A stretch of 64,000 bases of DNA from Duganella sp. BuS-21 (GCA_041874725.1 CP097466.1:558001-622000), one strand, 5' to 3'. Shown: positions 27,071 through 36,338, counted from the stretch's first letter. Notes: a model not told the origin generated them from the sequence alone. Made by a program: numbers and translations.

Positions 27071-29092
27071 GTGAAACCACGCCTGCTGACCGCATTGACC
27101 CTGAGCCTGATGACCGCCTTCGCCACTGCGGCCGAGCCGATCTCGGGCATCGACATTCCCAATATGGACACCAGCGTGCGTCCGCAGGATGATTTCTTCA
27201 CTTACCTGAACGGCAACTGGCTCAAAACCACCGAAATCCCTGGCGACAAATCAAGCTGGGGCACCTTCGCCAAGCTGCGCGACGACACGCTGCCGCAGCT
27301 GCGCGGCCTGATCGAGAAGGCCGAAGCGGAGAAGGCCAAGACCGGCAGCGAGCCGCAGAAAATCGCCGACCTGTACGCCAGCTTCATGAACGAGGACAAG
27401 CTCAACGCGCTGGGCATCCGTCCCGTTACCGGCGAACTGAACCGCATCCGCGCGCTCAAGGACAAGAAGGGCTTGCCGATGCTGTTCGCCCATCTGGCCC
27501 AGATCGGCGTGGCCACGCCCTTCGGCGTCAGCGTGCGCCAGGATGCGCGCGAATCCACCCGTTACGCGGTCTACCTCGGCCAGAGCGGCCTGGGCCTGCC
27601 GGACCGCGACTACTACCTGAAAAAAGACGACGCCAAGATGGCCAGCGCGCTGGCCAAGTATGAGCTGCACGTCGGCAAAATCCTGGCCCTGTCCGGCGAC
27701 GGCAACGCTGCCGCCAACGCCAAGAAAATCGTCGCGCTGGAAACCGCGCTGGCTGAAGTGCAATGGACCAAGGTCGAGAACCGCGATCCGGTCAAGCGCT
27801 ACAACAAGATGCCGATCAAGCAGCTGGCCGAACTGGCGCCGGGTTTCGACTGGGGCCATGCGCTGGCCGCCACCGGCGTCGCCAACAAGACCGACTACGT
27901 CATCGTCAACCAGCCAAGCTACCTGACCGGCTTCACCGCCGTGCTGGACAAGACCGACCTGGCGACCTGGAAGTCCTACCTGGAATGGCAACTGCTGCGC
28001 CAGGCCGCACCTTATCTGTCGAAAGATTTCGCCGACGCCAACTTCGATTTTTACGGCAAGGAGCTGACCGGCGTGGCCGTCAAGCCGCCGCGCTGGAAGT
28101 CGGCCGTGGGCCTGGTGGAAGCCAGCCTGGGCGAAGCACTGGGCAAGCTGTACGTGGCGGAATACTTCCCGCCCGAGCGCAAGGCGCGCATGGATGAGCT
28201 GGTGAAGAACGTCTTGGCCGCCTACAAGGTCAGCATCGACAAGCTGGACTGGATGAGCCCGGCGACCAAGGTGGAAGCACAGGCCAAGCTGGCCAAGTTC
28301 CGTCCGAAGATCGGCTATCCGAGCAAGTGGCGCGACTACAGTACGCTGGCCATCGTCAAGAACGATTTGCTGGGCAATGTGTTGCGCGCCGAGCACTACA
28401 AGCACCAGCGCATGGTCGCCAAGCTGGGCAAGCCGATCGACCGCGAAGAGTGGAACATGACGCCGCAAACGATCAACGCCTACTACAGCTCGACCATGAA
28501 CGAGATCGTGTTCCCGGCCGCCATCCTGCAACCGCCGTTCTTCGACGCGCGCGCCGACGACGCGGTCAACTACGGCGCCATCGGCTCGGTCATCGGCCAC
28601 GAGATCGGCCACGGCTTTGATGACGGCGGCAGCCAGTCCGACGGCGACGGCAACCTGCGCGACTGGTGGACCAAGGAAGACCGCGCCAACTTCAAGGCCA
28701 AGGCCGACGCCCTGGTCAAGCAGTACAACAGCTACAGCCCGATGCCGGGCTACACCGTCAACGGCGCGCTGACCCTGGGCGAGAATATCGGCGACAACAG
28801 CGGTTCGGCCATCGCCTACAAGGCCTACAAGATCGCCATGGCCGGCAAGACCGCGCCGGTGATCGACGGCTTCACCGGCGACCAGCGCTTCTTCATGGGC
28901 TTCGGCCAGATCTGGCGCGTGAAGATGCGCGAAGAACAGCAACTGGTGCAGATCAAGACCGATCCGCACTCGCCGGGCCGCTTCCGCACCAACGGCCCGG
29001 TGGTCAACCAGCCCGGCTTCTACGAAGCCTTCGACGTGAAACCGGGCGACAAGCTGTATGTTGCGCCGGAACAGCGCGTGATTATCTGGTAA
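27071..29092 (+). CDS. M13 family metallopeptidase, paralogue 1
   Basis: A 673-residue secreted zinc endopeptidase of the neprilysin/PepO family. Signal peptide about 1-20; the mature part begins with the family-typical VRPQDDFFTYLNGNWLK. Zinc site HEIGH at residues 510-514, third ligand in LGENIGDNSG and substrate-binding NAYY. First of three tandem paralogues and the most divergent of them around the zinc site (HEIGHGFDDGG versus HEISHGFDDQG). It ends at its own terminator, so transcription need not be shared. Confidence 0.95.
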   Translation: MKPRLLTALTLSLMTAFATAAEPISGIDIPNMDTSVRPQDDFFTYLNGNWLKTTEIPGDKSSWGTFAKLRDDTLPQLRGLIEKAEAEKAKTGSEPQKIADLYASFMNEDKLNALGIRPVTGELNRIRALKDKKGLPMLFAHLAQIGVATPFGVSVRQDARESTRYAVYLGQSGLGLPDRDYYLKKDDAKMASALAKYELHVGKILALSGDGNAAANAKKIVALETALAEVQWTKVENRDPVKRYNKMPIKQLAELAPGFDWGHALAATGVANKTDYVIVNQPSYLTGFTAVLDKTDLATWKSYLEWQLLRQAAPYLSKDFADANFDFYGKELTGVAVKPPRWKSAVGLVEASLGEALGKLYVAEYFPPERKARMDELVKNVLAAYKVSIDKLDWMSPATKVEAQAKLAKFRPKIGYPSKWRDYSTLAIVKNDLLGNVLRAEHYKHQRMVAKLGKPIDREEWNMTPQTINAYYSSTMNEIVFPAAILQPPFFDARADDAVNYGAIGSVIGHEIGHGFDDGGSQSDGDGNLRDWWTKEDRANFKAKADALVKQYNSYSPMPGYTVNGALTLGENIGDNSGSAIAYKAYKIAMAGKTAPVIDGFTGDQRFFMGFGQIWRVKMREEQQLVQIKTDPHSPGRFRTNGPVVNQPGFYEAFDVKPGDKLYVAPEQRVIIW

Positions 29093-29107
29093 GCGTTTAT
29101 CTCCCCT

Positions 29108-29134
29108 AAAAAAGCCACTCCGCGTGGCTTTTTT
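29108..29134 (+). terminator. Terminator between M13 paralogues 1 and 2
   Basis: AAGCCAC and GTGGCTT (29112-29118, 29124-29130) with a 5-nt loop, an A-run before and a T-run after. Confidence 0.8.
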
Positions 29135-29176
29135 GCTATTGTTCCCTGACTCGCCTATACAACCGGAGATCGTGAC

Positions 29177-31204
29177 TTGAAAGCTTACCTCGTAAGCGCC
29201 CTGATGCTGGCGTTGCTGGCCTCGGCGGGCGTGCATGCAGAACCGAAAACCTCGGGCGTGGATATCGGCAGCATCGATAGCGCCGTCCGTCCGCAGGATA
29301 ATTTCTTCCTCAACCTGAACGGCAAATGGCTGGCCAAGACCGACATCCCGTCCGACAAATCGAGCTGGGGCTCGTTTGAAAAACTGGACGACGACACCAA
29401 GCCGCAACTGCGCGCCATCATCGAAGCGGCCGCCGCCGACCCCAACAAAAAGCCTGGAACCGACGCCCAGCGCATCGGTGATTTTTTCGCCAGTTACATG
29501 GACGAAGCCAAGCTGGAACAAGTGCGCCTGGCGCCGCTGAAAGCCGACTTCGACCGCGTGGCCGCGCTCAGTGACAAGAAGCTGATCCCGGGCCTGATGG
29601 CCCACTTCAGCCGCTACGGCTACACCGCACCGTTCAGCTTTGCCATCCACCAGGACAATAAGGACTCGACCAAGTACGTGGCCGACCTGTTCCAGGACGG
29701 CCTGAGCTTGCCGGACCGCGATTACTACCTGAAGAAGTCGGATAAAAAACTGGCCGACACGCTGGCGCAGTACGAACAGCACGTGGCCAAAATGCTGACC
29801 CTGGCCGGCAACACCAACGCGGCAGCCGACGCCAAGGCCATCGTGGCGCTGGAAACGCAGATCGCCAAGCTGCAGTGGACCAAGGTTGCGCTGCGCGATC
29901 CGGTCAAGGCCTACAACAAGGTGCCCTTGGCCAAGCTGCCGAAACTGGCGCCGGGCTTCGACTGGACCACCTGGCTGAACGACACTGGCATCGGCGGCAA
30001 GGTCGACTACGTGATCGTCAGCCAGCCGAGTTTCATCACCGGCATCGACAAGCTGCTGAACAAGACGCCGTTGGCGACCTGGAAGGCTTACTTCCAGTGG
30101 CAGGTGCTGCACGCCAACGCGCCTTACCTGGCCAAGGATTTCGCGCAGGAGAACTTTGCCTTCTACGGCAAGGTGCTGAGCGGCGTCAACGAACAGGAAC
30201 CGCGTTGGAAGCGCGCCGTCAACGCCACCGACGCCGGTCTCGGCGAAGCGCTGGGCAAGCTCTACGTCGAACAGCACTTCCCGGCCGCGCGCAAAGCACG
30301 CATGGAAGCGCTGGTGAAGAACCTGCTGGCCGCGTTCGGCCAAAGCATCGAGACGCTGGATTGGATGAGCCCGGAAACCAAGCAGCAGGCGCAAGCCAAG
30401 CTGGCCAAGTTCACCACCAAGATCGGCTATCCGAACAAATGGCGCGACTACAGCGCGCTGGCGGTGGCCAAGGATGACCTGGCCGGTAATGTGCAGCGCT
30501 CACGCGCGTTTGAGTACGCCAAGGAAGTCAGCAAGCTGGGCAAGCCGATCGACCGCGACGAGTGGGGCATGACGCCGCAAACCGTGAACGCCTATTACAA
30601 CCCGGAGCTGAACGAGATCGTGTTCCCGGCCGTGATCCTGCAGCCGCCGTTCTTTGACGCGGACGCCGACGACGCGGTCAACTACGGCGCCATCGGCGCG
30701 GTGATCGGCCATGAGATCAGCCACGGCTTCGACGACCAGGGCGCGCAGTACGACGGCGACGGCAACCTGCGCGACTGGTGGACCAAGTCCGACCACAAGA
30801 ACTTCGCGGCCAAGACCAAGATGCTGGTCAAGCAGTACAACGGCTACAGTCCGGTAAAGGGCTACTTCGTCAACGGCGAGCTGACCCTGGGCGAGAACAT
30901 TGCCGACAACAGCGGCATGGCGATCGCCTACAAGGCTTATCTGCTGTCGCTGGGCGGCAAGCCGGCGCCGGTGATCGACGGCCTGAGCGGCGAGCAGCGC
31001 TTCTACATGGGCTTCGGCCAGGTATGGCGCAGCAAGATCCGCGACGCGCAGCAGCTCGTGTATCTGAAGAGCGACCCGCACTCGCCGGACCAGTTCCGCG
31101 CCAACGGCACGGTGCGCAACCAGCCGGGCTTCTATGAAGCCTTCGGCGTGAAACCGGGCGACAAGATGTATCTTGCGCCCAAAGACCGCGTCCTCATGTG
31201 GTAA
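29177..31204 (+). CDS. M13 family metallopeptidase, paralogue 2
   Basis: A 675-residue secreted zinc peptidase; signal peptide about 1-21 (cleavage after GVHA). The mature start again shows VRPQDNFFLNLNGKWL. HEISH is at residues 512-516 with the third ligand in LGENIADNSG. It is closely similar to paralogue 3 over its whole length (shared AVIGHEISHGFDDQGAQYDG-type blocks), implying duplication. Only 76 bp separate it from paralogue 3, with no terminator visible, so these two may be co-transcribed. Confidence 0.95.
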   Translation: MKAYLVSALMLALLASAGVHAEPKTSGVDIGSIDSAVRPQDNFFLNLNGKWLAKTDIPSDKSSWGSFEKLDDDTKPQLRAIIEAAAADPNKKPGTDAQRIGDFFASYMDEAKLEQVRLAPLKADFDRVAALSDKKLIPGLMAHFSRYGYTAPFSFAIHQDNKDSTKYVADLFQDGLSLPDRDYYLKKSDKKLADTLAQYEQHVAKMLTLAGNTNAAADAKAIVALETQIAKLQWTKVALRDPVKAYNKVPLAKLPKLAPGFDWTTWLNDTGIGGKVDYVIVSQPSFITGIDKLLNKTPLATWKAYFQWQVLHANAPYLAKDFAQENFAFYGKVLSGVNEQEPRWKRAVNATDAGLGEALGKLYVEQHFPAARKARMEALVKNLLAAFGQSIETLDWMSPETKQQAQAKLAKFTTKIGYPNKWRDYSALAVAKDDLAGNVQRSRAFEYAKEVSKLGKPIDRDEWGMTPQTVNAYYNPELNEIVFPAVILQPPFFDADADDAVNYGAIGAVIGHEISHGFDDQGAQYDGDGNLRDWWTKSDHKNFAAKTKMLVKQYNGYSPVKGYFVNGELTLGENIADNSGMAIAYKAYLLSLGGKPAPVIDGLSGEQRFYMGFGQVWRSKIRDAQQLVYLKSDPHSPDQFRANGTVRNQPGFYEAFGVKPGDKMYLAPKDRVLMW

Positions 31205-31280
31205 TCATGTGGTGATGTAGTACAGTAGTGCCTCGCCCATTTGAGCAATGGGCCTTCCATTAAACTAGAAGGAAATCCTC

Positions 31281-33344
31281 TTGAAACGTCATCTCGTAAG
31301 TGCATTGATGCTGAGCCTGATCGCAGGTTTGGCCGGTGCTGCGGACAGCGCCAAAAGCGCCGCGCCCGCCAGCGCCAAAGTAGCAAGCAAGCCTGCTTCC
31401 GGCATCGCCGTCGACTACATCGACCCGGCCGTGCGCGTGCAGGACGACCTGTTCAGCCACATGAACGGCAAGTGGCTGGCCACGACTGAAATCCCGGCCG
31501 ACAAATCGAGCTGGGGCAGTTTCGCCAAACTGCGCGACGATATCCAGCCGCAGCTGCGCGCCATCATCGAAGGCGCCGCCAGCAAACAGGCCGGCGGCCC
31601 TGAAGCGCAACGCATCGGCGATTTCTACGCCAGCTTCATGGACGAAGCCAAGTTGGAGCAACTGGGCCTGACGCCGCTGAACGCGGAACTGGCCAAGATC
31701 GCCGCACTGAGCGACAAGAAACAGTTGCCGGCCCTGATCTCGCACTTCAACCAGATCGGCGTGAGCGCACCGTACAACTACGGCATCCACCAGGACAACA
31801 AGGATTCGACCAAGTACGTGGCCGACATCTACCAGGACGGCCTGGGCCTGCCCGACCGCGACTACTACCTGAAAGCCGACGACGCCAAGCTGGCCGACAC
31901 GCTGGCCAAGTATGAGCAGCACGTCGGCAAGATGCTGACGCTGGCCGGCGATGCGCAAGGCGCCGCCACCGCGCGCGCCGTCATCGCGTTTGAAAAAGAA
32001 CTGGCCAAGCTGCAATGGACCAAGGTCGAACTGCGCGACCCGATCAAGGCCTACAACAAGGTCGACATCACCAAGCTGGCCGACATGGCGCCAGGCTACG
32101 ACTGGAACGCTTATCTGACCGACGCCGGCGTGGCCGGCAAGGCCAGCTATGTCATCGTCAGCCAGCCGAGTTACCTGAAGGGCATGACCGCACTGCTGGA
32201 AAGCACGCCGCTGGACACCCTGAAAGCCTACTTCCAATGGCAGCTGGTACGCGCGCACGCGCCGTACCTGAGCAAGGCCTTCGTGGATGAAAACTTCGCC
32301 TTCTACGGCACGGTGCTGAGCGGCGTGACCGAACAGCGTCCACGCTGGAAGCGCGGCGTCACCGTGACCGAAGGCGCGCTGGGCGAGGCCGTCGGCAAGC
32401 TGTACGTGGGCGAGCACTTCCCGGCCGAGCGCAAGGCGCGCATGGAAGCGCTGGTGAAGAACCTGCTGGCGTCGTACAAGACCAGCATCGACAAGCTGGA
32501 CTGGATGACCCCGGTCACCAAGAAGCAGGCGCAAGCCAAGCTGGCCAAATTCACCTACAAGATCGGCTACCCGAACAAGTGGCGCGACTACTCCAAGCTG
32601 AGCATCAGCAAGGACGATCTGGTAGGCAACGTGATCCGCTCGCACCAGTTCGACTACAACAAGGAACTGAACAAGCTGGGCAAACCGATCGACCGCGACG
32701 AGTGGGGCATGACGCCGCAAACCGTGAACGCCTACTACAACCCGGAGATGAACGAAATCGTGTTCCCGGCGGCGATCCTGCAGGCGCCGTTCTTCAACGC
32801 AGACGCGGATGACGCGGTCAACTACGGCGCCATCGGCGGCGTGATCGGCCACGAAATCAGCCACGGCTTCGACGACCAGGGTGCCCAGTACGACGGCGAC
32901 GGCAACCTACGCGACTGGTGGACCAAGGACGACCACAAGAACTTCGCGGCCAAGACCAAGATGCTGGTGGAGCAGTACAACCAGTTCAGCCCGCTGCCTG
33001 GCTACCACGTCAACGGCGAACTGACCTTGGGCGAGAATATTGCCGACAACAGCGGCGTCGCGATTGCGTACAAGGCCTACAAGCTGTCGCTGAAGGGCAA
33101 GAAAGCCCCGGTGATCGACGGCCTGAGCGGCGACCAGCGCTTCTACATGGGCTTCGCGCAGGTATGGCGCATGAAGATGCGTGAAGCGGCGCAGATCCAG
33201 CAGATCAAGACCGACCCGCACTCGCCAGGCCAGTACCGCGCCAACGGCACCATGCGCAACCAGCCGGGCTTCTACGACGCCTTCGGCATCAAGCAAGGCG
33301 ACAAGATGTACCTGGCGCCAAAAGACCGCGTGATCATGTGGTAA
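31281..33344 (+). CDS. M13 family metallopeptidase, paralogue 3
   Basis: A 687-residue secreted zinc peptidase. The signal peptide (1-20) is followed by a short Ala/Lys/Ser spacer (about 21-45) absent from the other two copies. HEISH is at residues 524-528 with the ENIADNSG ligand motif. The ATG at 31281 has AGAAGGAAA upstream (around 31268). It ends at a strong terminator at 33366. Confidence 0.95.
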   Translation: MKRHLVSALMLSLIAGLAGAADSAKSAAPASAKVASKPASGIAVDYIDPAVRVQDDLFSHMNGKWLATTEIPADKSSWGSFAKLRDDIQPQLRAIIEGAASKQAGGPEAQRIGDFYASFMDEAKLEQLGLTPLNAELAKIAALSDKKQLPALISHFNQIGVSAPYNYGIHQDNKDSTKYVADIYQDGLGLPDRDYYLKADDAKLADTLAKYEQHVGKMLTLAGDAQGAATARAVIAFEKELAKLQWTKVELRDPIKAYNKVDITKLADMAPGYDWNAYLTDAGVAGKASYVIVSQPSYLKGMTALLESTPLDTLKAYFQWQLVRAHAPYLSKAFVDENFAFYGTVLSGVTEQRPRWKRGVTVTEGALGEAVGKLYVGEHFPAERKARMEALVKNLLASYKTSIDKLDWMTPVTKKQAQAKLAKFTYKIGYPNKWRDYSKLSISKDDLVGNVIRSHQFDYNKELNKLGKPIDRDEWGMTPQTVNAYYNPEMNEIVFPAAILQAPFFNADADDAVNYGAIGGVIGHEISHGFDDQGAQYDGDGNLRDWWTKDDHKNFAAKTKMLVEQYNQFSPLPGYHVNGELTLGENIADNSGVAIAYKAYKLSLKGKKAPVIDGLSGDQRFYMGFAQVWRMKMREAAQIQQIKTDPHSPGQYRANGTMRNQPGFYDAFGIKQGDKMYLAPKDRVIMW

Positions 33345-33365
33345 TGCGCTGACACAGCAACCAAG

Positions 33366-33389
33366 GGCCGCAGCAATGCGGCCTTTTTT
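33366..33389 (+). terminator. Terminator after M13 paralogue 3
   Basis: GGCCGCA and TGCGGCC (33366-33372, 33377-33383), loop GCAA, followed by six T residues. Confidence 0.85.
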
Positions 33390-33437
33390 CATTTCAGAGT
33401 AAACTACGGGCTTCCGATTTTAAGAACTCCGACTGCC

Positions 33438-34004
33438 ATGCGCCTGCGTTACTCCGCTTTCCTCGTGTTGCCACTGCTGCCACTGCTGCTCAGTGCCTGC
33501 GGCGAGTCCTATACCCCTGTCGATGTGTACATGGCGGCCACGCCGGAGTGTGCCAGCTGGCAGGATGGTTCGCGCTATGAGTTGCCGCGCGGGATCAGCG
33601 TGTCGACCACGCCGCCGGTGACGCTGCCGGGCGGTGGCGCGGAGTTCACCTTTGTCTACCTGGTGCCGCGCGGCGAGCGCGCCTTGTTCCTTAGCCGCGA
33701 CTTCAACGTGACTGCGCCCAAGGGGCCGGTGCTGGCCAAGGCGCAGCTGGTGACCTTCTACCAGCGCACCACCAATTCGCCGGCCGAAATCGTCGAAGCC
33801 ATTCCGAAAGTTCCCGATATGTTGATCGCCGGCGCCACAGGCGAGGAAACCATCTGGCGCGTGCGCCTGCGCGTGACCGAGAAACTGCCGGCGCGCTTCG
33901 ACGTCATGCCGCCCGCCTTCGAGATCGGCCTGAACAAATATCCGATGCGCACCTTCACCTACCGTTACTTCGACGACCGCAAAGCTTACGGGCTCTGCAA
34001 ATAA
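33438..34004 (+). CDS. Hypothetical lipoprotein
   Basis: A 188-residue protein with a lipoprotein signal: a hydrophobic stretch and lipobox LLLSAC with the lipidated Cys at residue 21. The rest (YVAATPEC-like region and beta-rich segments such as AEFTFVYLVPRGERALFLSRDF) has no recognised family. Cys residues near 37 and at the C-terminus may pair. Likely outer-membrane anchored and periplasmic. It shares a bidirectional terminator with the cytochrome gene. Confidence 0.85.
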   Translation: MRLRYSAFLVLPLLPLLLSACGESYTPVDVYMAATPECASWQDGSRYELPRGISVSTTPPVTLPGGGAEFTFVYLVPRGERALFLSRDFNVTAPKGPVLAKAQLVTFYQRTTNSPAEIVEAIPKVPDMLIAGATGEETIWRVRLRVTEKLPARFDVMPPAFEIGLNKYPMRTFTYRYFDDRKAYGLCK

Positions 34005-34031
34005 AAAAACCGGCCGCGCAGGCCGGTTTTT
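34003..34031. terminator. Bidirectional terminator
   Basis: ACCGGCC and GGCCGGT (34009-34015, 34021-34027) around a 5-nt loop, with an A-run on the left and T-run on the right, serving both convergent genes. Confidence 0.85.
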
Positions 34032-34049
34032 ACTTGGGGCCGAGACCGA

Positions 34050-34598
34050 TTATTTCGGTGGCTCGGCGGCTGCTGGCGCTGCGGCCGGCGCCGGCACTGC
34101 CGGTTCCTTGAACTTGCCGCCCGAAGCGTTGGCCAGGTAAACCACGGCACGCGCCACTTCCACGTCGTCCAGATCCGGATTACCGCCTTTGGCCGGCATG
34201 GCGCGCAAGCCTTCCAGGGCGTGCTTGACGACGGTGTCGTAGCCTTGGGCCAGACGTGCGCTCCAGGCGGCCGGGTCGCCGAACTTCGGTGCGCCCGCTA
34301 CGCCGGCGCCATGGCAGGCGACGCAGGTGGAGTTGTAGATGGCTTCGCCGGTTTGCAACACTTTCGGCGCGTTGGCGTCCTTCAGCGTGTAGCCATCGTT
34401 GGCGACCGGGGCGATGCGGGAGGCGATCTCTTCCGGCGCCTGGCTGTTGGAGCCGGCCCCGGTCAACTTATCGGTGGTGACAAACTGGACCAGCAGGATG
34501 ATGCCGATGATCGTCACTGCGAAGAAGCCGACAACGGCTGCAACCAGTTGTTTTGGCGTTCTGATGGCGGATTCGTGTTCGTTGTGTGCGTCGCTCAT
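34050..34598 (-). CDS. Membrane-anchored c-type cytochrome (cytochrome c5-like)
   Basis: A 182-residue protein with one N-terminal membrane anchor (about 19-42) and a periplasmic monohaem domain. The haem motif is CVACH (Cys92, Cys95, His96) and the likely axial Met134 is in LRAMPAKGG, the layout of cytochrome c5. A Pro/Ala-rich tail (about 165-182) closes it. It probably carries electrons to terminal oxidases. ATG 34596-34598 is chosen; an in-frame start at 34667 lacks support. Confidence 0.92.
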   Translation of the reverse strand: MSDAHNEHESAIRTPKQLVAAVVGFFAVTIIGIILLVQFVTTDKLTGAGSNSQAPEEIASRIAPVANDGYTLKDANAPKVLQTGEAIYNSTCVACHGAGVAGAPKFGDPAAWSARLAQGYDTVVKHALEGLRAMPAKGGNPDLDDVEVARAVVYLANASGGKFKEPAVPAPAAAPAAAEPPK

Positions 34599-34741
34599 GA
34601 TTTCCTTAACTGACAAATTTCTAGCCGGGTGGCGCAAAGACGGGAAAGCAGCTACCTTGTAAAACATTCACCAAACGAATGATTATAGACACAAGAATGC
34701 CGCGAAGGAAACGCAAACTTGTTTAAAACGACACTGGCGGA

Positions 34742-34770
34742 TGGACGGGGTGCGATAAAAACGGTATGCT
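34742..34770 (+). promoter_or_regulatory. Probable promoter of tRNA-Arg
   Basis: TGGACG at 34742-34747 and TATGCT at 34765-34770 with a 17-bp spacer, placing transcription start about 20 nt before the tRNA. Confidence 0.5.
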
Positions 34771-34798
34771 ACGGCACACATTCGTGTATCCCCCTGTC

Positions 34799-34874
34799 GC
34801 GGCTGTAGCTCAGTGGATAGAGTATTGGCCTCCGAAGCCAAGGGTCGTGGGTTCGATCCCCGCCAGCCGCACCA
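34799..34874 (+). tRNA. tRNA-Arg (anticodon CCG), integration target
   Basis: A 76-nt cloverleaf including an encoded CCA. The acceptor stem GCGGCTG pairs with CAGCCGC; the D-arm is GCTCAGTGGATAGAGT; the anticodon arm TTGGC-CTCCGAA-GCCAA gives CCG (codon CGG); the T-arm is CGTGGGTTCGATCCCCG-like. Its 3' part, from the anticodon stem onward, is the left att repeat of the island. The intact gene is retained. Confidence 0.97.
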
Positions 34875-34875
34875 C
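34825..34875. repeat. attL: left 51-bp direct repeat of the island
   Basis: The 51 bp from the anticodon stem of tRNA-Arg to one base past CCA are repeated without mismatch at 40278-40328. Weaker similarity continues for about 25 bp beyond each copy. Confidence 0.92.
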
Positions 34876-34934
34876 CAATCCCCAGTAAAATCAATTACTT
34901 AGGCTGTGCAATACATTGCGTTATTGTGCAGAAA

Positions 34935-34952
34935 AGTGCAAAGGTTTGCACT
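34935..34952. repeat. 18-bp near-perfect palindrome inside attL end
   Basis: AGTGCAAA-GG-TTTGCACT, two exact 8-bp arms around GG, 60 bp inside the island and immediately before an arm-type repeat. Possible excisionase or integrase site. Confidence 0.6.
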
Positions 34953-34957
34953 GTCAC

Positions 34958-34975
34958 TGTGCCAAAATTGTGCCA
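34958..34975. repeat. Left copy of an 18-bp island-end repeat
   Basis: TGTGCCAAAATTGTGCCA, containing two GTGCCA half-sites five bp apart. The identical sequence is at 40214-40231, inside the other end of the island in the same orientation. Probably an integrase arm-type binding site. Confidence 0.65.
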
Positions 34976-35126
34976 GCTTTTTAGCTACAAAACACGGTCG
35001 TGGTAATTCGACCGTTGCTTTAAGTGCTGATTCCTGTGAAAAATTTGTCTGGGGGGACGGACAACTATGTCTGGTTGCTGGACATTTCGGGCATCCCAAA
35101 TCGGAGCTTGCAACTCCGCTATGTCA

Positions 35127-35441
35127 CTACTCAGTACGATTCCGATGCGCTCTCGCTAGCTCTCCAAGTTCACGTAGTGATGGCAGTGGTCCATGCTTCT
35201 TGATGTAATCGTTGTGCCGGTCAACGCGCTCTTGTTCCAGTTGAAGAAGCTCTTGTAGCTTGGCCTTGTCTGCTTCCGGTGCGTGAGTTATCAAGTCTCG
35301 GATGATATGAAGAGTTTGCTCGGTCGTCTCATAATCCATCAAAGGCAACTCAGTTTCCAACATGATTTCCGCCCTGCGAAGTCGATTGGCGATTGCACAT
35401 TTACCCTTTAATTCCCCTGGTAGTCGCTTAGCGTCAAGCAT
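35127..35441 (-). CDS. Hypothetical helical protein (island cargo)
   Basis: A 104-residue protein predicted almost entirely helical and highly charged (TLHIIRDLITHAPEADKAKL and QLEQERVDRHNDYIKKHG). No recognised family, signal peptide or membrane helix. Its ATG at 35439-35441 sits 5 bp after the stop of the membrane protein gene; that stop and the ribosome-binding AGGA overlap (TAGGATCAATG), so the two are translationally coupled. A longer in-frame start at 35522 would overlap the upstream gene and is less likely. Confidence 0.72.
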   Translation of the reverse strand: MLDAKRLPGELKGKCAIANRLRRAEIMLETELPLMDYETTEQTLHIIRDLITHAPEADKAKLQELLQLEQERVDRHNDYIKKHGPLPSLRELGELARAHRNRTE

Positions 35442-35446
35442 TGATC

Positions 35447-35947
35447 CTATTTGTGCGACACGTAGGCACCCAGAACCGCGCCCAGCAGCGAGCTGACGGC
35501 TGGGATGGCGATATTTACCCACCAGCGAGATTCGCGTTTCCTCGTTACCGCTTCCGCATGCAACTTGACGGCGATCTCGACTAACGAAGCTATCTGACCA
35601 GAGCTTAGCGGAGTGCGTGAAATGTGCGATTTACCATCCTTGGGAAGCGCAGCGAAGGCTTCGGGAGATATAGCAGTGTGGTTTTTTGTATCGTAGAGCC
35701 GAGGCTGTGCACGGCGGATTGCAAGGGTGTGTAAATCATCTTCGTCGATGCCTGCACGGAAGAACTCGGGGTGATCATTGAATACCATTAACCATGTGAG
35801 TGCACTTTGGGGCTTCTCCCCTAAAAGCGCCGACCACGATTCTATGGAACGTGCTGAGTAGCGATATGTTCCCATCACCTGGATAGCCGCGATAACGTCT
35901 TGCAATCTAGCATGGTGTTTAAGGTATGCGGACTCGGCTTTGCTCAT
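35447..35947 (-). CDS. Hypothetical protein with C-terminal membrane helix (island cargo)
   Basis: A 166-residue protein: a soluble N-terminal region (about 1-138) and one C-terminal hydrophobic segment (WWVNIAIPAVSSLLGAVLGA, about 142-161) ending YVSHK, so probably a tail-anchored or single-pass membrane protein. No family recognised. It is the first gene of the leftward pair. A separate transcript from the higBA unit is expected because the two diverge across about 390 bp. Confidence 0.75.
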   Translation of the reverse strand: MSKAESAYLKHHARLQDVIAAIQVMGTYRYSARSIESWSALLGEKPQSALTWLMVFNDHPEFFRAGIDEDDLHTLAIRRAQPRLYDTKNHTAISPEAFAALPKDGKSHISRTPLSSGQIASLVEIAVKLHAEAVTRKRESRWWVNIAIPAVSSLLGAVLGAYVSHK

Positions 35948-36338
35948 TAACGGCTCCCTGAATTACCAAGATAAAATTTGATTTCCCAAAAGTATTTATT
36001 TTATCTCTTTCGCCTCCTCGCGACTCAGCCAATTGTTACTTGAATGGGATACAGGATCACGCCCCTCGTGCTTGGCTGTCACCTGTTTTTTAGTCTCAGC
36101 AGATCGAAATTTCGCGGGGGACGAAACGAAAGACAGCCGTCTTCACGGACCGTCATATGCCCGCTGCCTCATATGCTATGGCATTCAGTGACACACCACA
36201 TAGCGCTAGCTCGCAAAAAAATTCATGTTGACTTGCAACCTACCGAAAGTTGCTGTAGTCTTGCAACAACGAAAAGTGCATCTTTACGCTATGTGTAAAT
36301 TTGTAAAAACAGACAACAACTGCTAATATATACAGTGC
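35948..36338. other. Divergent control region inside the island
   Basis: About 391 bp with no supported gene. It carries two direct CTTGCAAC repeats (36232-36239 and 36260-36267) with GTTGC between them, which may be an operator. TTGTAA (36301-36306), a 17-bp spacer and TAATAT (36324-36329) make a plausible promoter. It would start transcription only a few bases before the higB ATG, giving a leaderless or near-leaderless mRNA. Confidence 0.45.

Noticed and set aside
27251..32864. Very long open frames opposite the three M13 genes
   Set aside because: Complementary-strand shadows of high-GC genes; no ribosome-binding sites or recognisable domains.
34899..35208. Short frames on both strands at the left end of the island
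   Set aside because: They cover the palindrome and arm-type repeats and part of the neighbouring gene; no ribosome-binding sites or motifs.
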